Below the pieces are notes generated by a model. It had not been told where the DNA came from. It saw nothing but the letters and a program-made list of their open reading frames with translations, and searched no databases. A DNA stretch of 27,961 bases from Chara braunii (Eukaryota; Streptophyta; Charophyceae; Charales; Characeae). The stretch spans positions 1,173,343-1,201,303 of the forward strand of contig BFEA01000169.1 of assembly GCA_003427395.1 (NCBI GenBank). The letters are read 5' to 3'. Position numbers and translations under genes: made by a program. Below are positions 19,014 through 27,951 of this stretch, in pieces; within the stretch, counting starts at the first letter, position 1; every line of letters starts with the position of its first letter.

Positions 19014-19080
19014 GGTGCACGCCCTTAAGCGCGCTTTTCGCCACCTAGCACCCATAGCAGCTCATCAGAGGGGTTAGCAT
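19014..19080 (-). ncRNA. Candidate type I hammerhead ribozyme
   Basis: A hammerhead is a self-cleaving RNA. On the minus strand the core CTGATGA is at 19068-19062 and GAAA at 19039-19036. Stem II (19061-19040) opens with the required G10.1-C11.1 pair, has about 6 bp with three G-T wobbles, and a loop of about 10 nt. Stem III is AAG-CGCG-CTT (19036-19027), giving the A15.1-U16.1 pair. The cleavage triplet is UUA with A17 at 19026. Stem I pairs AGGG (19025-19022) with CCCT (19072-19069), then a 3x4 internal loop, then GCA (19018-19016) with TGC (19079-19077). All core positions fit. Such short-stem-III type I ribozymes are known from Penelope-like elements; a relic of one lies 2.2 kb away on the same strand. 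Confidence 0.65.
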
Positions 19081-19177
19081 AGTAATCAATTGCTCCTGTT
19101 AGTAAGCGGAGAGGGGAGAGAGAGAGGGCGGGGGGCATGGTGGGCATATAGAGGGATATGGAGTTAGCGAGTCTTAC

Positions 19178-19222
19178 CTGCGTCGTCATTGCCGGTGTCG
19201 AGGGATTGTCAGCAGCCTCCAT
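19178..19222 (-). CDS. Possible first coding exon, unknown gene
   Basis: On the minus strand an ATG in a strong context (GCCATGG, 19222) opens a 15-codon frame, MEAADNPSTPAMTTQ, ending at a consensus 5' splice site CAG|GTAAGA (19178|19177). No matching acceptor or second exon is clear before the SR1 repeat to the left, and the hammerhead candidate lies about 100 bp into the putative intron. The product cannot be named. If the site is not used, the frame continues to a stop at 19025-19027, inside the ribozyme. Confidence 0.3.
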
Positions 19223-20285
19223 GGCAGGAGTTGTAAGCCTTCGCAGCGGAGTATCAGATACTCACGGCGTACGTACAGCGTGCGATGCACTGTAATGCAT
19301 CCGGCAGAGCCCAGATACCCACTGTATTCTCGGCCGAACAGTTGTGCTTCGGCAACAGATACCGGGGGGACTCTTGTTACGTGGAGAAAGGAGTCGCAGT
19401 GTATGCGGCGTCGTTGCAGTGAGGCAGCGCGAGCATACATGCAGTTGCATACGTAGTCGTGTTGCATGGCGCATGCTGTAACATGAAGGGGAGTATGGTT
19501 GTGTGAGCGGTGCTTGTATAGTAGAGCGATCCATGGTATGGGCTATGTGTAATAGAGCTATGACGGGGGTGCGTGAGTAATGGTTCCATGTGTGTATGCT
19601 GGAGGGTGCAAGGCAGGGGAAGGATGTTTTGCGGCAATAGCTAGGGGTAGAGTCCTTTTTCGGAAGCATATCTGCAGCAATAGCCATGTAGGTGCAGTAT
19701 GGCAAGTGGGTCTGCAGCGACGTGAGTTGTCCTGCGATAATATGTGTTGTAGGAGGTGACTTTGCAGATTGCGGGCATTGGTCTTGGCTCGTGACGCGTG
19801 AGCTTAGAATTGGTCAGGGTAGTTTCGTTTTTTTGCTTTGTCTTGCTGCACACGATCATGTGCAGCTGTGTGTCTTTTACGTCGTTGGCGGGAAGTACTG
19901 GCTATGGAGGCACTGGGTATTGTCGTGTTTCGTTTTGTCCTGTAGGTGTGGGTTTTTGTTTTTTGTNTATTGCCTATGTCGTTTCGGCGTGGTGCTTAAA
20001 GTTATTGTCGTATCCGTAGTAGTTATTGGGTCGTTTCCGCATATACGTATGGTCTATGTATTTTGAAGTGAGTGATCTGGTGCCTTTGTTATGCGTGTGC
20101 GATTCCGGTTTCGTATACGGGCGAGTATACCCATAACTAGAATGCAATATGTGGCTGATGTGGTGAAGAAGGTTGCCTGTGCAGTTTTGATTTGCCGATA
20201 GGAGCTTCGGGTTCCAGGTGGAGGTTTGCATTATGGTTCGTTGAGGGCTATGAGATGGGTAGTGGATTATCCTCACTAGAGGGAG
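19223..20285. other. Non-coding interval, one ambiguous base
   Basis: No supported gene. Minus-strand frames of up to 147 codons exist but show no domain and overlap one another in different frames. A short minus-strand phrase ADMLPK (near 19665) also occurs in the Penelope-like relic at about 21660, probably by chance or as a very decayed copy. N is at 19967. Confidence 0.5.
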
Positions 20286-20499
20286 TATATTTGTATATAG
20301 TTACGTGCAGGTATTTTTTCATGTATTTTTGGATTATTCTTGCTTATGGTGCTCAAAGAGCCAGCGTACTTTTACCTTTTAGTCTTGCCGAATTGCGAAG
20401 GTTCTGCTTGTTAATTTGCTTCCGATTGTCGTATCTTATCTTTTTGTATTATTATATTTTTCGAGGTATTATGGCCTTTCTCCTTTGCAATTTAAGTGT

Positions 20500-20766
20500 T
20501 TATATGTGTTTTTTCTGTTATTTAATTATTATTATTTATTTATTTTTATTATATTATATATATATATATTTATCTCTGTTATTTTATTAAATAAATTATT
20601 ATTATTTATATATATATATTATTTTTTAATTTTCTTGTTTATTTATTTATTTATTTTATTATTTATTTATTTATTTATTCATTCATTATTTATTAGTTTT
20701 TAAAAAAAGTTTTAAGTATTTATTTTTCTACCCTTTTTAAAAAACAAAAGAAAAATTGTATATATA

Positions 20767-20821
<55 letters not shown>

Positions 20822-20930
20822 CCCTCCCCGTACCCTTCGTGATGAAGGTCCTGGTGGGGTAGGTCCAATGATGTTGTTGGGGTAGGTCCTCCATCCGAAC
20901 CTTGCCAGTTTTGTTGGCTTACGCACACTG
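20500..20930 (-). repeat. Simple-repeat module A: ATTT tract, (TG)n and conserved flank
   Basis: Read on the minus strand: a unique flank (about 20928-20821), then (CA)n of about 26 units (20820-20768), then AT-rich TAAA-type sequence (20700-20500). The flank end, GGACCTTCATCACGAAGGG-like, matches about 26 of 33 positions of the corresponding flank of module B, including ACGGGG just before the CA run. The flank also has a small internal duplication of TGGGGTAGGTCC. Confidence 0.75.
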
Positions 20931-20984
20931 TATGTTTACTCCAACCATTTGTTGTGTTGGTGTTTTGATATGTTTATTGTTTGT

Positions 20985-21217
20985 TATTTTATTATTATTT
21001 ATTTATTTATGTATTTATTTATTTATTTGTTTATTTATTAATTTATTTATTTATTTAAAATTATATATATATATATTTTTAATTAAAAAAAAATAATAAT
21101 TTATTTGTTTATTTATTTATTTTATCATTATTAACTTATTTATATATTTATTTATTTATTTATTTGTTTATTTATTTTACTTATTTGTTTATTTATTTTA
21201 CTTATTTGTTTATCTAT

Positions 21218-21256
<39 letters not shown>

Positions 21257-21316
21257 TTGTGCGTGTGTGTGTGTGTATGTGTGTGTATGTGTGCATGTGT
21301 GTGTGTGTGTGTGTCC
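20985..21316 (-). repeat. Simple-repeat module B: TTTA tract and (TG)n at the end of the Penelope-like relic
   Basis: On the minus strand the relic's frame runs directly into an imperfect (CA)n (21316-21259) followed by about 270 bp of TAAA-type repeats (21258-20985). Module A shows the same order next to a homologous flank. This suggests that both are 3' ends of one retroelement family with simple-repeat tails. Confidence 0.8.
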
Positions 21317-22044
21317 AACCCCGTGCCCATCTTGATGACGGACCTGTAGAAGTTAATTTCATTTTTGATTGCATGATCGTTTAAGTTAGTTACTCTGTGT
21401 GTAGTTACATTTTCGAGGTTGCCTTTGATTACTTTATCAAATTCCGCTTTTGCGTGTTCTTCTTGTAGACTACTTAGGGGTGTACCATTATTTAGGAGGG
21501 ATGGGGCGAGCTGTGTCCATACTTGGTCTGCAGCAGTGGTTGTATCCTCTTTATTTAGCGGAGCAGGAGGAATGTGGTTGAGTCCTTTTTTTAACATGTT
21601 TCGTAGCTCAGCATTGTTGCAGATGTTTAGGTCAAGTGTAGTGACGTGCGGTGGTTCTTCTTTGGGAAGCATGTCTGCTGGTAGCGTGTTCAAAAAATAT
21701 TTATGTCTTGGTTGTTGGCAGTAACATCTTTCTGGGATTTGCTCTATCCATGTTGCAAGTTCAAAATCCCGAAATACTGCAGCAGGTTTGTAGAGTGCCT
21801 TGGCTATATGATCATTGTACGTCCATGAGAACGTGAACTTGTCTATGATGCGAACGACATCCTGGTTATAGTTAAGTATTATTTTTTTAAGGATGTTCTT
21901 GAATTTGATTCGGTCCATCAGACGGTTTGGGTAGTGGCAGGAGATAAACTGTTTGTTCGATTTTTTTTTCGATCTCCATCCGAGTCTTCCGTCTTCCATT
22001 GGTCGAAATCGATGATCTTGCACAATTAACAGACATATTGGCAA
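21317..22044 (-). pseudogene. Penelope-like retroelement relic, region N-terminal to the reverse transcriptase (CxC motif)
   Basis: Penelope-like elements are retroelements whose RT is related to telomerase. This minus frame of about 242 codons has an open start (first ATG near 21999) and no stop before the CA run. In order: a basic segment, FTFSWTYNDHIAKALYKPAA, then IPERCYCQQPRHKYF with a C-x-C pair, then HVTTLDLNICNNAELRNMLK followed by KGLNHIPP. This order (C-x-C, H-V-T-x-D-L, N-x-x-L-R, K-G) is what I recall for the pre-RT region of the Naiad/Chlamys group, which is known in green algae. The catalytic RT motifs and any GIY-YIG endonuclease are absent. The relic ends at simple repeats. 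Identification is from memory of the family pattern; another LINE-like source is possible. Confidence 0.5.
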
Positions 22045-23058
22045 TTAGAGTTGGGGCTTTATGAAAGATAACTGTGGTGCGGGTGATGCCTTTCCAACAT
22101 TCAGTTATTCAAGCCAGGAAAAGAAGTTACAGAGGAGAAATTGCACATCTTTGGTTTTATGTCTTAATTTTATTTGCAGTTGTGGGCGGTGGGGGTGAAA
22201 AAGACTTTCTTTAACCACAGGCAATATGACAGGTTGAGGGCATTCACAAGTATGAACAAAACATGTGAGCCAAGGGCAGCTGAGTATACTGTGGATTAGG
22301 GAATCGAATTATTGAGTCTGGAGGTTCCAAGAGAATACGCAGTGTTGCTGTTATGTGAGGTAGTGGTCTAATGTTTACGGTATGAGTCTGTTATAGTATG
22401 GGTACTAGTTTTTTAGTCATGTGGCATTTTCGTGTATTATATTTATAAAGTCTTTTTGACTAGGGCAAGGAAGAGGGAGTCAGTTTAAATGTAGGCTGCA
22501 TTTTTTTATGGGCCATAATATTACGGGTTTGGGTTCATATAGGAGGGCAGTGAGGGGCATAGTGTTGGGTGTTACGACCAACGGGTTATATGTGTAGCGG
22601 TCCATTTTAGAACATCAAGAGAGCGAGCATTGTTATATTTCAGGCTCGTAGGAGCCAGGCATTTCATTTTTCTTAGTACAAACAAAGTTCGAATCGCAAG
22701 GGCCGCTACAGAGTAGATATAAGAAGAAGTCACCATGCATTTTTCAAAAAATCCGAAGAGATGAGGCCAGGGACCACCGACAAATGTTCCCTGAGTTATG
22801 CCGGCATCATTGGTCGGTTTGGCTTATCATTAATTACAAAAATTAACAGGCTCATCAAAACCCTGCCTATAGGTACACAGCCTATCTAATCTTTAAGCAT
22901 CTATAGGTAACGAGCCTGTGCAGGATTATAAAGTTAAAGTTAGTCAGATAGATACTAATTGTAGGAATTAAATTAATCATGGAATGCCCGCCTATAGGTA
23001 ATCTGCCAAAAGCGGCCTTATCTGTCTTCAGATATCAACACAGTCGGTTTGCTATCAT
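22045..23058. other. Interval without a recognised gene
   Basis: No supported coding region. It has an imperfect 11-bp inverted repeat ACCGACAAATG / CATTGGTCGGT (22776-22786, 22808-22818) flanking the palindrome ATGCCGGCAT, and, at its right side, a recurring CTATAGGTAA motif described separately. Confidence 0.5.
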
Positions 23059-23087
23059 TTAATCATGTCCATAGGTAATCAGCCTAC
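22867..23087. repeat. Four interspersed CTATAGGTAA...GCCT motifs
   Basis: CTATAGGTA (or CATAGGTA in the last) starts at 22867, 22901, 22992 and 23070, each followed after 4-5 bases by AGCCT or TGCC. The sequences between the motifs are unrelated, so this is not a simple tandem repeat. Confidence 0.7.
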
Positions 23088-23446
23088 GTGGTCTACCAGA
23101 ACAGTCTTTGTTCTGCAGCCTGCTGCACTTCCCTATCGAGCTAGCCTCTAGTAATACTAGGAAAGTTGTACTGGTAGTCTGGGCTGAGCCTACTCGCTTC
23201 CAGGACTCATCCGATGACTGTGACTCGTCCATTTGTGTCGTGCTTCCACTGTTTGTTCGGAGCAGAGAAGAGTCTGCGCTGCTGGCTCCATAGTTCGTTC
23301 TCAGAGCGTCGATGGCAGAGATTGGGCAGATCAGGGTGTCTGGTGATGGAGAGATGATTGTGATGGGAAGTTGTCGTCTCTCTCCGTCGTTGATGTCACA
23401 ACTGCTTACTTGGATCACCTCATGGTCACAAACGGTTATCGGGTAG
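23059..23446 (-). CDS. Possible terminal exon, unknown gene
   Basis: Minus frame of about 128 codons. It starts at a TTTTCAG acceptor-like site (AG at 23448-23447) and ends at TAA 23059; an in-frame TGA lies just upstream of the acceptor (23457). The peptide begins YPITVCDHEVIQVSSC and later has a Ser/Thr/Asp-rich tail (TTQMDESQSSDESWKR). Composition looks like protein, but I know no matching family. The larger broken minus-strand gene lies upstream (23961-26570), with the foldback array in between; this could be its downstream exon. The terminal codons overlap one CTATAGGTAA-type motif. Confidence 0.3.
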
Positions 23447-23482
23447 CTGAAAATTCAGAAACGAAAATTTTGAAGTGAGAGT

Positions 23483-23870
23483 TTTGGGCAGTCTGAAAAT
23501 CCTGAATGGTCCTGAAGTGGTGAAAGGTCTGAAGACCCTGAAAACCATTTGTTTAGGCATGCTGCATCCTGAAGTGGTGAAGGGTGTTCTGAAGTGGTCA
23601 AGTGAGAGTTTTGGGCAGTCTGAAAATCCTGAATGATCCTGAAGTGGTGAAAGGTCCGAAAACCATGAAAACCACCCTTCACCACTCGAGGATGCAGCCT
23701 GCTAAACAAGTGGTTTTCGGGGTCTTCGGAGCTTTCACCACTTCAGGACCATTCAAGATTTTCAGACCTGAATGGTCCTGAAGTGGTGAAAGGTCCGAAG
23801 ACCCTGAAAACCACTTGTTTAGGTAGGTTGCATCCTAAAGTGGTGAAGGGTGTCTTGAAGTGGTGATGAA
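23483..23870. repeat. Foldback array of about 95-bp units in + + - + order
   Basis: Plus units start TCTGAAAATCCTGAATG near 23496 and 23619 (the second partly deleted), an inverted unit spans 23675-23766, and another plus unit spans 23767-23866. The inverted and last units meet almost directly: arms 23675-23757 and 23767-23849 pair at about 90% over 83 bp around a 9-nt loop. Shared phrases are CCTGAAGTGGTGAAAG, GAAAACCACTTGTTTAG and TGGTGAAGGG. A transcript would fold into one long near-perfect hairpin. Confidence 0.9.
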
Positions 23871-23960
23871 AAATACGACTGTTGTTATCCTTCTCTCCTC
23901 ATGGTCTGCTGTGTCTTGTTGTTCCGACGAAGGCACTGCCACAACTTTGCCCCTCATCGT

Positions 23961-26570
23961 TCATTGTGCCAAGATACTATCTGCGTGTGGCGTCCATTCC
24001 TGGTCAGCTTTTGTGAGTGCGGGAGAACCTCTCTGTGCTTGAACCGTCGTTGTTCCAGACGCTTCCTGGGCTGGTGACTGCAGGTGAGCTGCAAGGATCG
24101 GCAGTCGCTGCTGTTGTGCCATGAAGGCCTCATGGATATTTGGTTGTCTTCCATCATACTGCACCTTCTTCTTCCTAGTCTGTCTTTTGTTTAGCACCCC
24201 TCCCTGTGTTGTCTGGATTCTTTGCGTTTTGCTACCTCTTCTGTGATTCCTTTTTACTTCTGTTGGGAGGGGATTCATAGCAATACGAAGAAGCATTTCT
24301 CGTCGGCGAGCCTATCTTTCGCTGTCAGTGCACGTTGTGCTATTGCGGTTGTTCATGTACGAAGTAAGGTGTGGTGGGAGTGACGTTGCGAACCCGGGTT
24401 GAGTGTTAGCTCCACTATATGCTATGTGCGGTGCGGTTGAGTTGTTCAAGAGCAGTGTGTAGCTACTTCCTGTTGCGTTGGTCCGTCCAGTTGAAGGCAG
24501 CGCTGCAGTTGGGGCATTTGCGAAGGAGGCGTTGCCAGTAGGGGTTTTGTTTGCTTGTCGTGCGGCGAGTTGTGCAGCAGCGTTAGCAAGGGCGTTATCA
24601 TATGTTTGTATTTGGGCGAAGCCTTCTGTCATTGGCCTGTTCGGGGTTCCTGCGTTAGAAGCAGGAAAGTGTGTTTGGGGTGCGGCAACAGTGTTTGCTT
24701 GTCGTGTAGCGAGTTGTGCAGCAGCGTTAGCAAGGGCGTTACCAAATGTCTGTAAATGAGCGAAGTTTCCGGTTATTAGCCTGTTCGGGGTTCCTGCGTT
24801 AGGAGCAGGAACGTGTCTTTGGGGTGCGGTAGCAGTGTTGCAGTTCCCATTGGGGGTTGTGCTGTTTCCGGCGCTGTGGAGGATTGTGCTTGCTGTGGCA
24901 TATAAGCCAGCGGGTGTTGCATTATGAATCGGTGTGCTGTCAGTTGTGCCGTGCAGTGGTGCCGGGCTTCGGGTGTGCGGGGGTGTACTGTGTACTGCAG
25001 TTGCGGGTGTGTTGGTTGCAACCGACGTTCTTGTGGTGTTTGCTTGGCAAGGCGTGCTACTGGTTGCAGACGTGCTACCAGGTATGTTGCAGGATGGTCC
25101 TTTGCGCGTAGAGCTGGTGTGTGTCTGTTGCATTGGGAAGTTGTTTGGAACGGTGTGGTGAGTGGCGCATTTGAGGTAGGCGTGCTGCCGAGCCTCATTT
25201 GTCTACATCTTCTTAGCGAATTGTCTTCAACATCTGTAGTGCGTCGTTCCTTTGCTGTTTGCGACAGTAAGCCTTCAGTGTCGGGCAGTATCACAACAGT
25301 GAACTTGTGTACGAATGGTACATATCTGAAGTCCTCGTACTTCAGTATCTCCTCTGCGAAGATCCTTTTGTTCTCTGTGAGAAGGTTCACAATCTAAATC
25401 ATGTATTCTCTCATGAAGATGAAGGAGATCTGCGCAAGAATCGCCTTCCTCCATGTCGTACGAAGGAGTGCTTGAAATTCAAGCATCCTGATCTTGTCTG
25501 ATGGAGCAAGTGGGTCGATCTTGTCTAGGTTTCCGATGATGTACCAGATCATGTGGTCGAACCACGTGAAATTCTTCTCGCATCTGGGGCATGCACACTT
25601 CAGATATGGTCTCCCTGCGTTCCAGAGCTTCTTGAGTTCGGAGAGGTTTGCAGGGAACTTCGGGATGCCTTTTTGATAAAGGAGCGGTCTGTTTGGGCAT
25701 TTGCCCTTCTCGAGCTTGGCAATCGATGGGAACTCTGGATCAAAACCGCCTCTGGTTGCTGGGAAGTAGATAGTACCATTCCTAGCAGCACTGCGACAGT
25801 TATCTACCTCTGCGTCTGTGATTGCAGCAAGCGTCATGTATGCCTCCACGCTGATAGGCGCATTGTAGTTGAAGGTGTCAAGCTTCCATAGTCGGTTATG
25901 GACGCGCTGTACAACCTTCTTTGTCCAGGTGCTGGATGCGAGTGGCAAGAAAGGGCTATTCTTAGCGAACTTATGCCCTGCGTCTCTTGTGAGCGGTGTA
26001 AGTTCAGTGTGTGCATTGCTCATACGTTCAGCCTCCTTCTTCCTGAAGTATTTCGCTGAATGTTTCGGTTCTCTTGGAGATGGAGACTTGCCCCGCGGAG
26101 TCAAGGTGTGAAAAATCATATCCGTGCAACTCGAGCTTCTCGGCTTTGGCTATGATAAGGTTAAGCTCTCTATTCTCAATAGTCGCCTTTCTGCAGGATT
26201 CAACAATGTTGTTGGCGAAGTCTTGAATTTTGGCGTCTAGCTCCCGCGGTTTGCTTTGCATGACGTGGACAAGCGAAGCCCAATCGCTCAAGGAGAGATT
26301 TTCGATCAGGAAAGGAGGCTGTCCCAATGTAGCTTCATATACCTGCAGTAATACATCTGCGGGGATCGCAAGCATGGCAATCTGGCAGTGTACTACGGGC
26401 GGCCGCAGTGCTGAGAAAGGTCTGATGGCGGCAGCAAGCTCTGGGTGCCATCCTATGAGGATGCTGTCTTCATCCTGCACATGTATCGGTATGTATCCAG
26501 GGTTAGTTGCATGGTGGTGTGTTTTGCAGATGCAAACATTAGTCTTGCACATTAAGCTAGACCGTCGCAT
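23961..26570 (-). pseudogene. Broken long gene of unknown function with Cys-rich motif and low-complexity tail
   Basis: I do not recognise the product. It starts at ATG 26570 on the minus strand. The frame changes near 26090, TAG falls at 25396, the frame changes again near 25140, TAG falls at 24314, and it ends at TGA near 23961, about 860 codons overall. The N-terminal part has a helical, charged region (for example AKAEKLELHGYDFSHLD). The middle has LKCACPRCEKNFTWFDHM, a C-x-C-x2-C...H cluster that may bind zinc. The C-terminal third is Ala/Thr/Pro/Asn/Gln-rich with two 48-residue repeats. A late basic segment is followed by QPNIHEAF, vaguely PIP-box-like. A transposon accessory (gag- or ORF1-like) protein is my best guess. 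It shares its strand with the Penelope-like relic. Confidence 0.45.
24553..24840 (-). repeat. 144-bp tandem repeat inside the unknown gene
   Basis: GCTTGTCGTG occurs at 24553 and 24697 (period 144 bp, 48 codons). Both units encode GTPNRxxTxxFAxxQT followed by ALANAAAQLA on the minus strand. Length and frame are kept, and several differences are synonymous or conservative, which supports past coding of this frame. Confidence 0.85.
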
Positions 26571-26599
26571 AGGCTTCTCAGATTATTAGTTTGGTTTTA

Positions 26600-26758
26600 T
26601 ATGTCTAAGCAACCTATTGGAATCAGGCATCTTGCAACTGGATCTGATTAGGAGAAGGCCAAAACGGGATGTAGGCATGTGTGTTCGTGATTTGGGTATT
26701 TTGAGACCTCCGTACGTACGGGCGTTCGGGGTCCTGTGAGTTCTCTATGACGTGAGGT
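26600..26758. other. Short interval upstream of the unknown gene
   Basis: On the minus strand this precedes ATG 26570. It contains CGTACGTACGGGCGTTCGGGGTCC (broken here for reading: CGTACGTACG, GGCGTTCGG, GGTCC), similar to part of the TIRs at 27231-27951, so it may be a fragment of a related element. Confidence 0.4.
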
Positions 26759-27050
26759 ACATGCCTATAAATTTTCAAGTCATTTGGCTAAGCCAAATAA
26801 GAATTAAAAATCGTCAAAGATGGCGGTGTCAAAACGTGCTCGCCCACGTATTTTTTCACTTTTTACTTTTTGTTTTCACTTTAGTTCGGGGTCTAAACAA
26901 TTTTATTATTTTTTGAAACTTTTTTAATGGTTTTTGTAGTATGTTAAGTACACATCTGTAAATTTTCAGGGCTTTTGGCTATGCCAAAACAAAATGAAAA
27001 ATCGCCAAAGATGGTGGTGTCGAAAACATGCTCACGCACTCACTAAATTT
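26759..27050 (+). repeat. 191-bp tandem duplication with co-varying palindrome
   Basis: Two blocks of about 100 bp, from 26759 and 26950, share TAAATTTTCA, GAAAAATCG/TTAAAAATCG, CAAAGATGG and GGTGTC. Each holds a palindrome at the same place: ATTTGGCT-A-AGCCAAAT (26782-26798) and TTTTGGC-TAT-GCCAAAA (26973-26989). The outermost pair changes from A-T to T-A, keeping the pairing. Confidence 0.85.
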
Positions 27051-27230
27051 AATTCTCTTTGTTTTTTTTTTTTTTTATTACTATAATTGTTTTGCTGTAT
27101 TTTATTTTTATTTCAAATTTGGTAAGGAATTCGGATGCAATGCTCAGGCAAATATTGTTTAATTTATTTTTATCCATAACATATTTTTTTTCAGATTTTT
27201 TTGATGATTGTTTTTTTTTTTTTTTTTTTT

Positions 27231-27951
27231 GGGTCCGCGTTCGACCTGAACGGCCGAGCACATCGCCAAGGGGTCCCATACGTTCGGGCATTCGGGCTCG
27301 GGCATTCGGCCCGTCCTGAACGCCGGTTACCCTGCATATCGGCATATTCTCCATTTATAGCTCGGGGGGTTGTATAAGGGTATCATGCGGTTTTATCCGT
27401 AATTTACCGTATACATGTTTTTTTTTTTAATTTTAATTTTAATTTTATTTTTTATTTTAATTTTTTTATTTTGTCATTTTGTAGATCTTTTTTTCAGAAA
27501 TCATAAACAATAGTTTATATTTTAAGTTTTTAGTTTATTTACTTTTTATTTTTTATTTTTATTTTTATTTTTTATTTTATTTTATTTTATTTTATTTTAT
27601 TATTTTTATTTTTATTTTTATTTTTATTTTTTCTAAAATTTTAATTGCTAAATATATGTTTGTTATCTTTTATTTTTAATTTTATTTTTATATTTATTAT
27701 TTTCCGATTACTATATTACTTTCAATTTTTGTTCAATTTATTTTCTTATTCTTATTTTCTTATCATTATTTTTTGAATAACTGTGCGTATCGTTTTATCT
27801 GTATATATATTTATATATATATATGTAGTTTATTGCATAAGAAGCCTTATACATATATATACAGAGTAACCGGCGTTCGGGACGGGCCGAACGCCCGAAC
27901 GTATGGGACCCCTTGGGGATGCGTTCGGCCGTTCGAGCCGAATGCGGACCC
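27231..27951. mobile_element. TIR element (MITE-like), AT-rich core
   Basis: The left arm (27231-27333) and right arm (27863-27951) are inverted copies starting GGGTCCGC. They share CCAAGGGGTCCCATACGTTC and CCGTCC-GAACGCCGGTTAC with a few substitutions and a 14-nt insertion in the left arm. The core (27340-27860) is AT-rich, with TTTTA-type repeats and no gene. A 20-nt T-run precedes the left arm and an A-run follows the right arm up to the window end, so the true ends and any target duplication are uncertain. The arms are rich in CGTTCGG / CCGAACG. It encodes no transposase. Confidence 0.8.

Noticed and set aside
19262-19705. Minus-strand frame sharing ADMLPK with the Penelope-like relic
   Set aside because: Only six residues match and the surroundings do not align.
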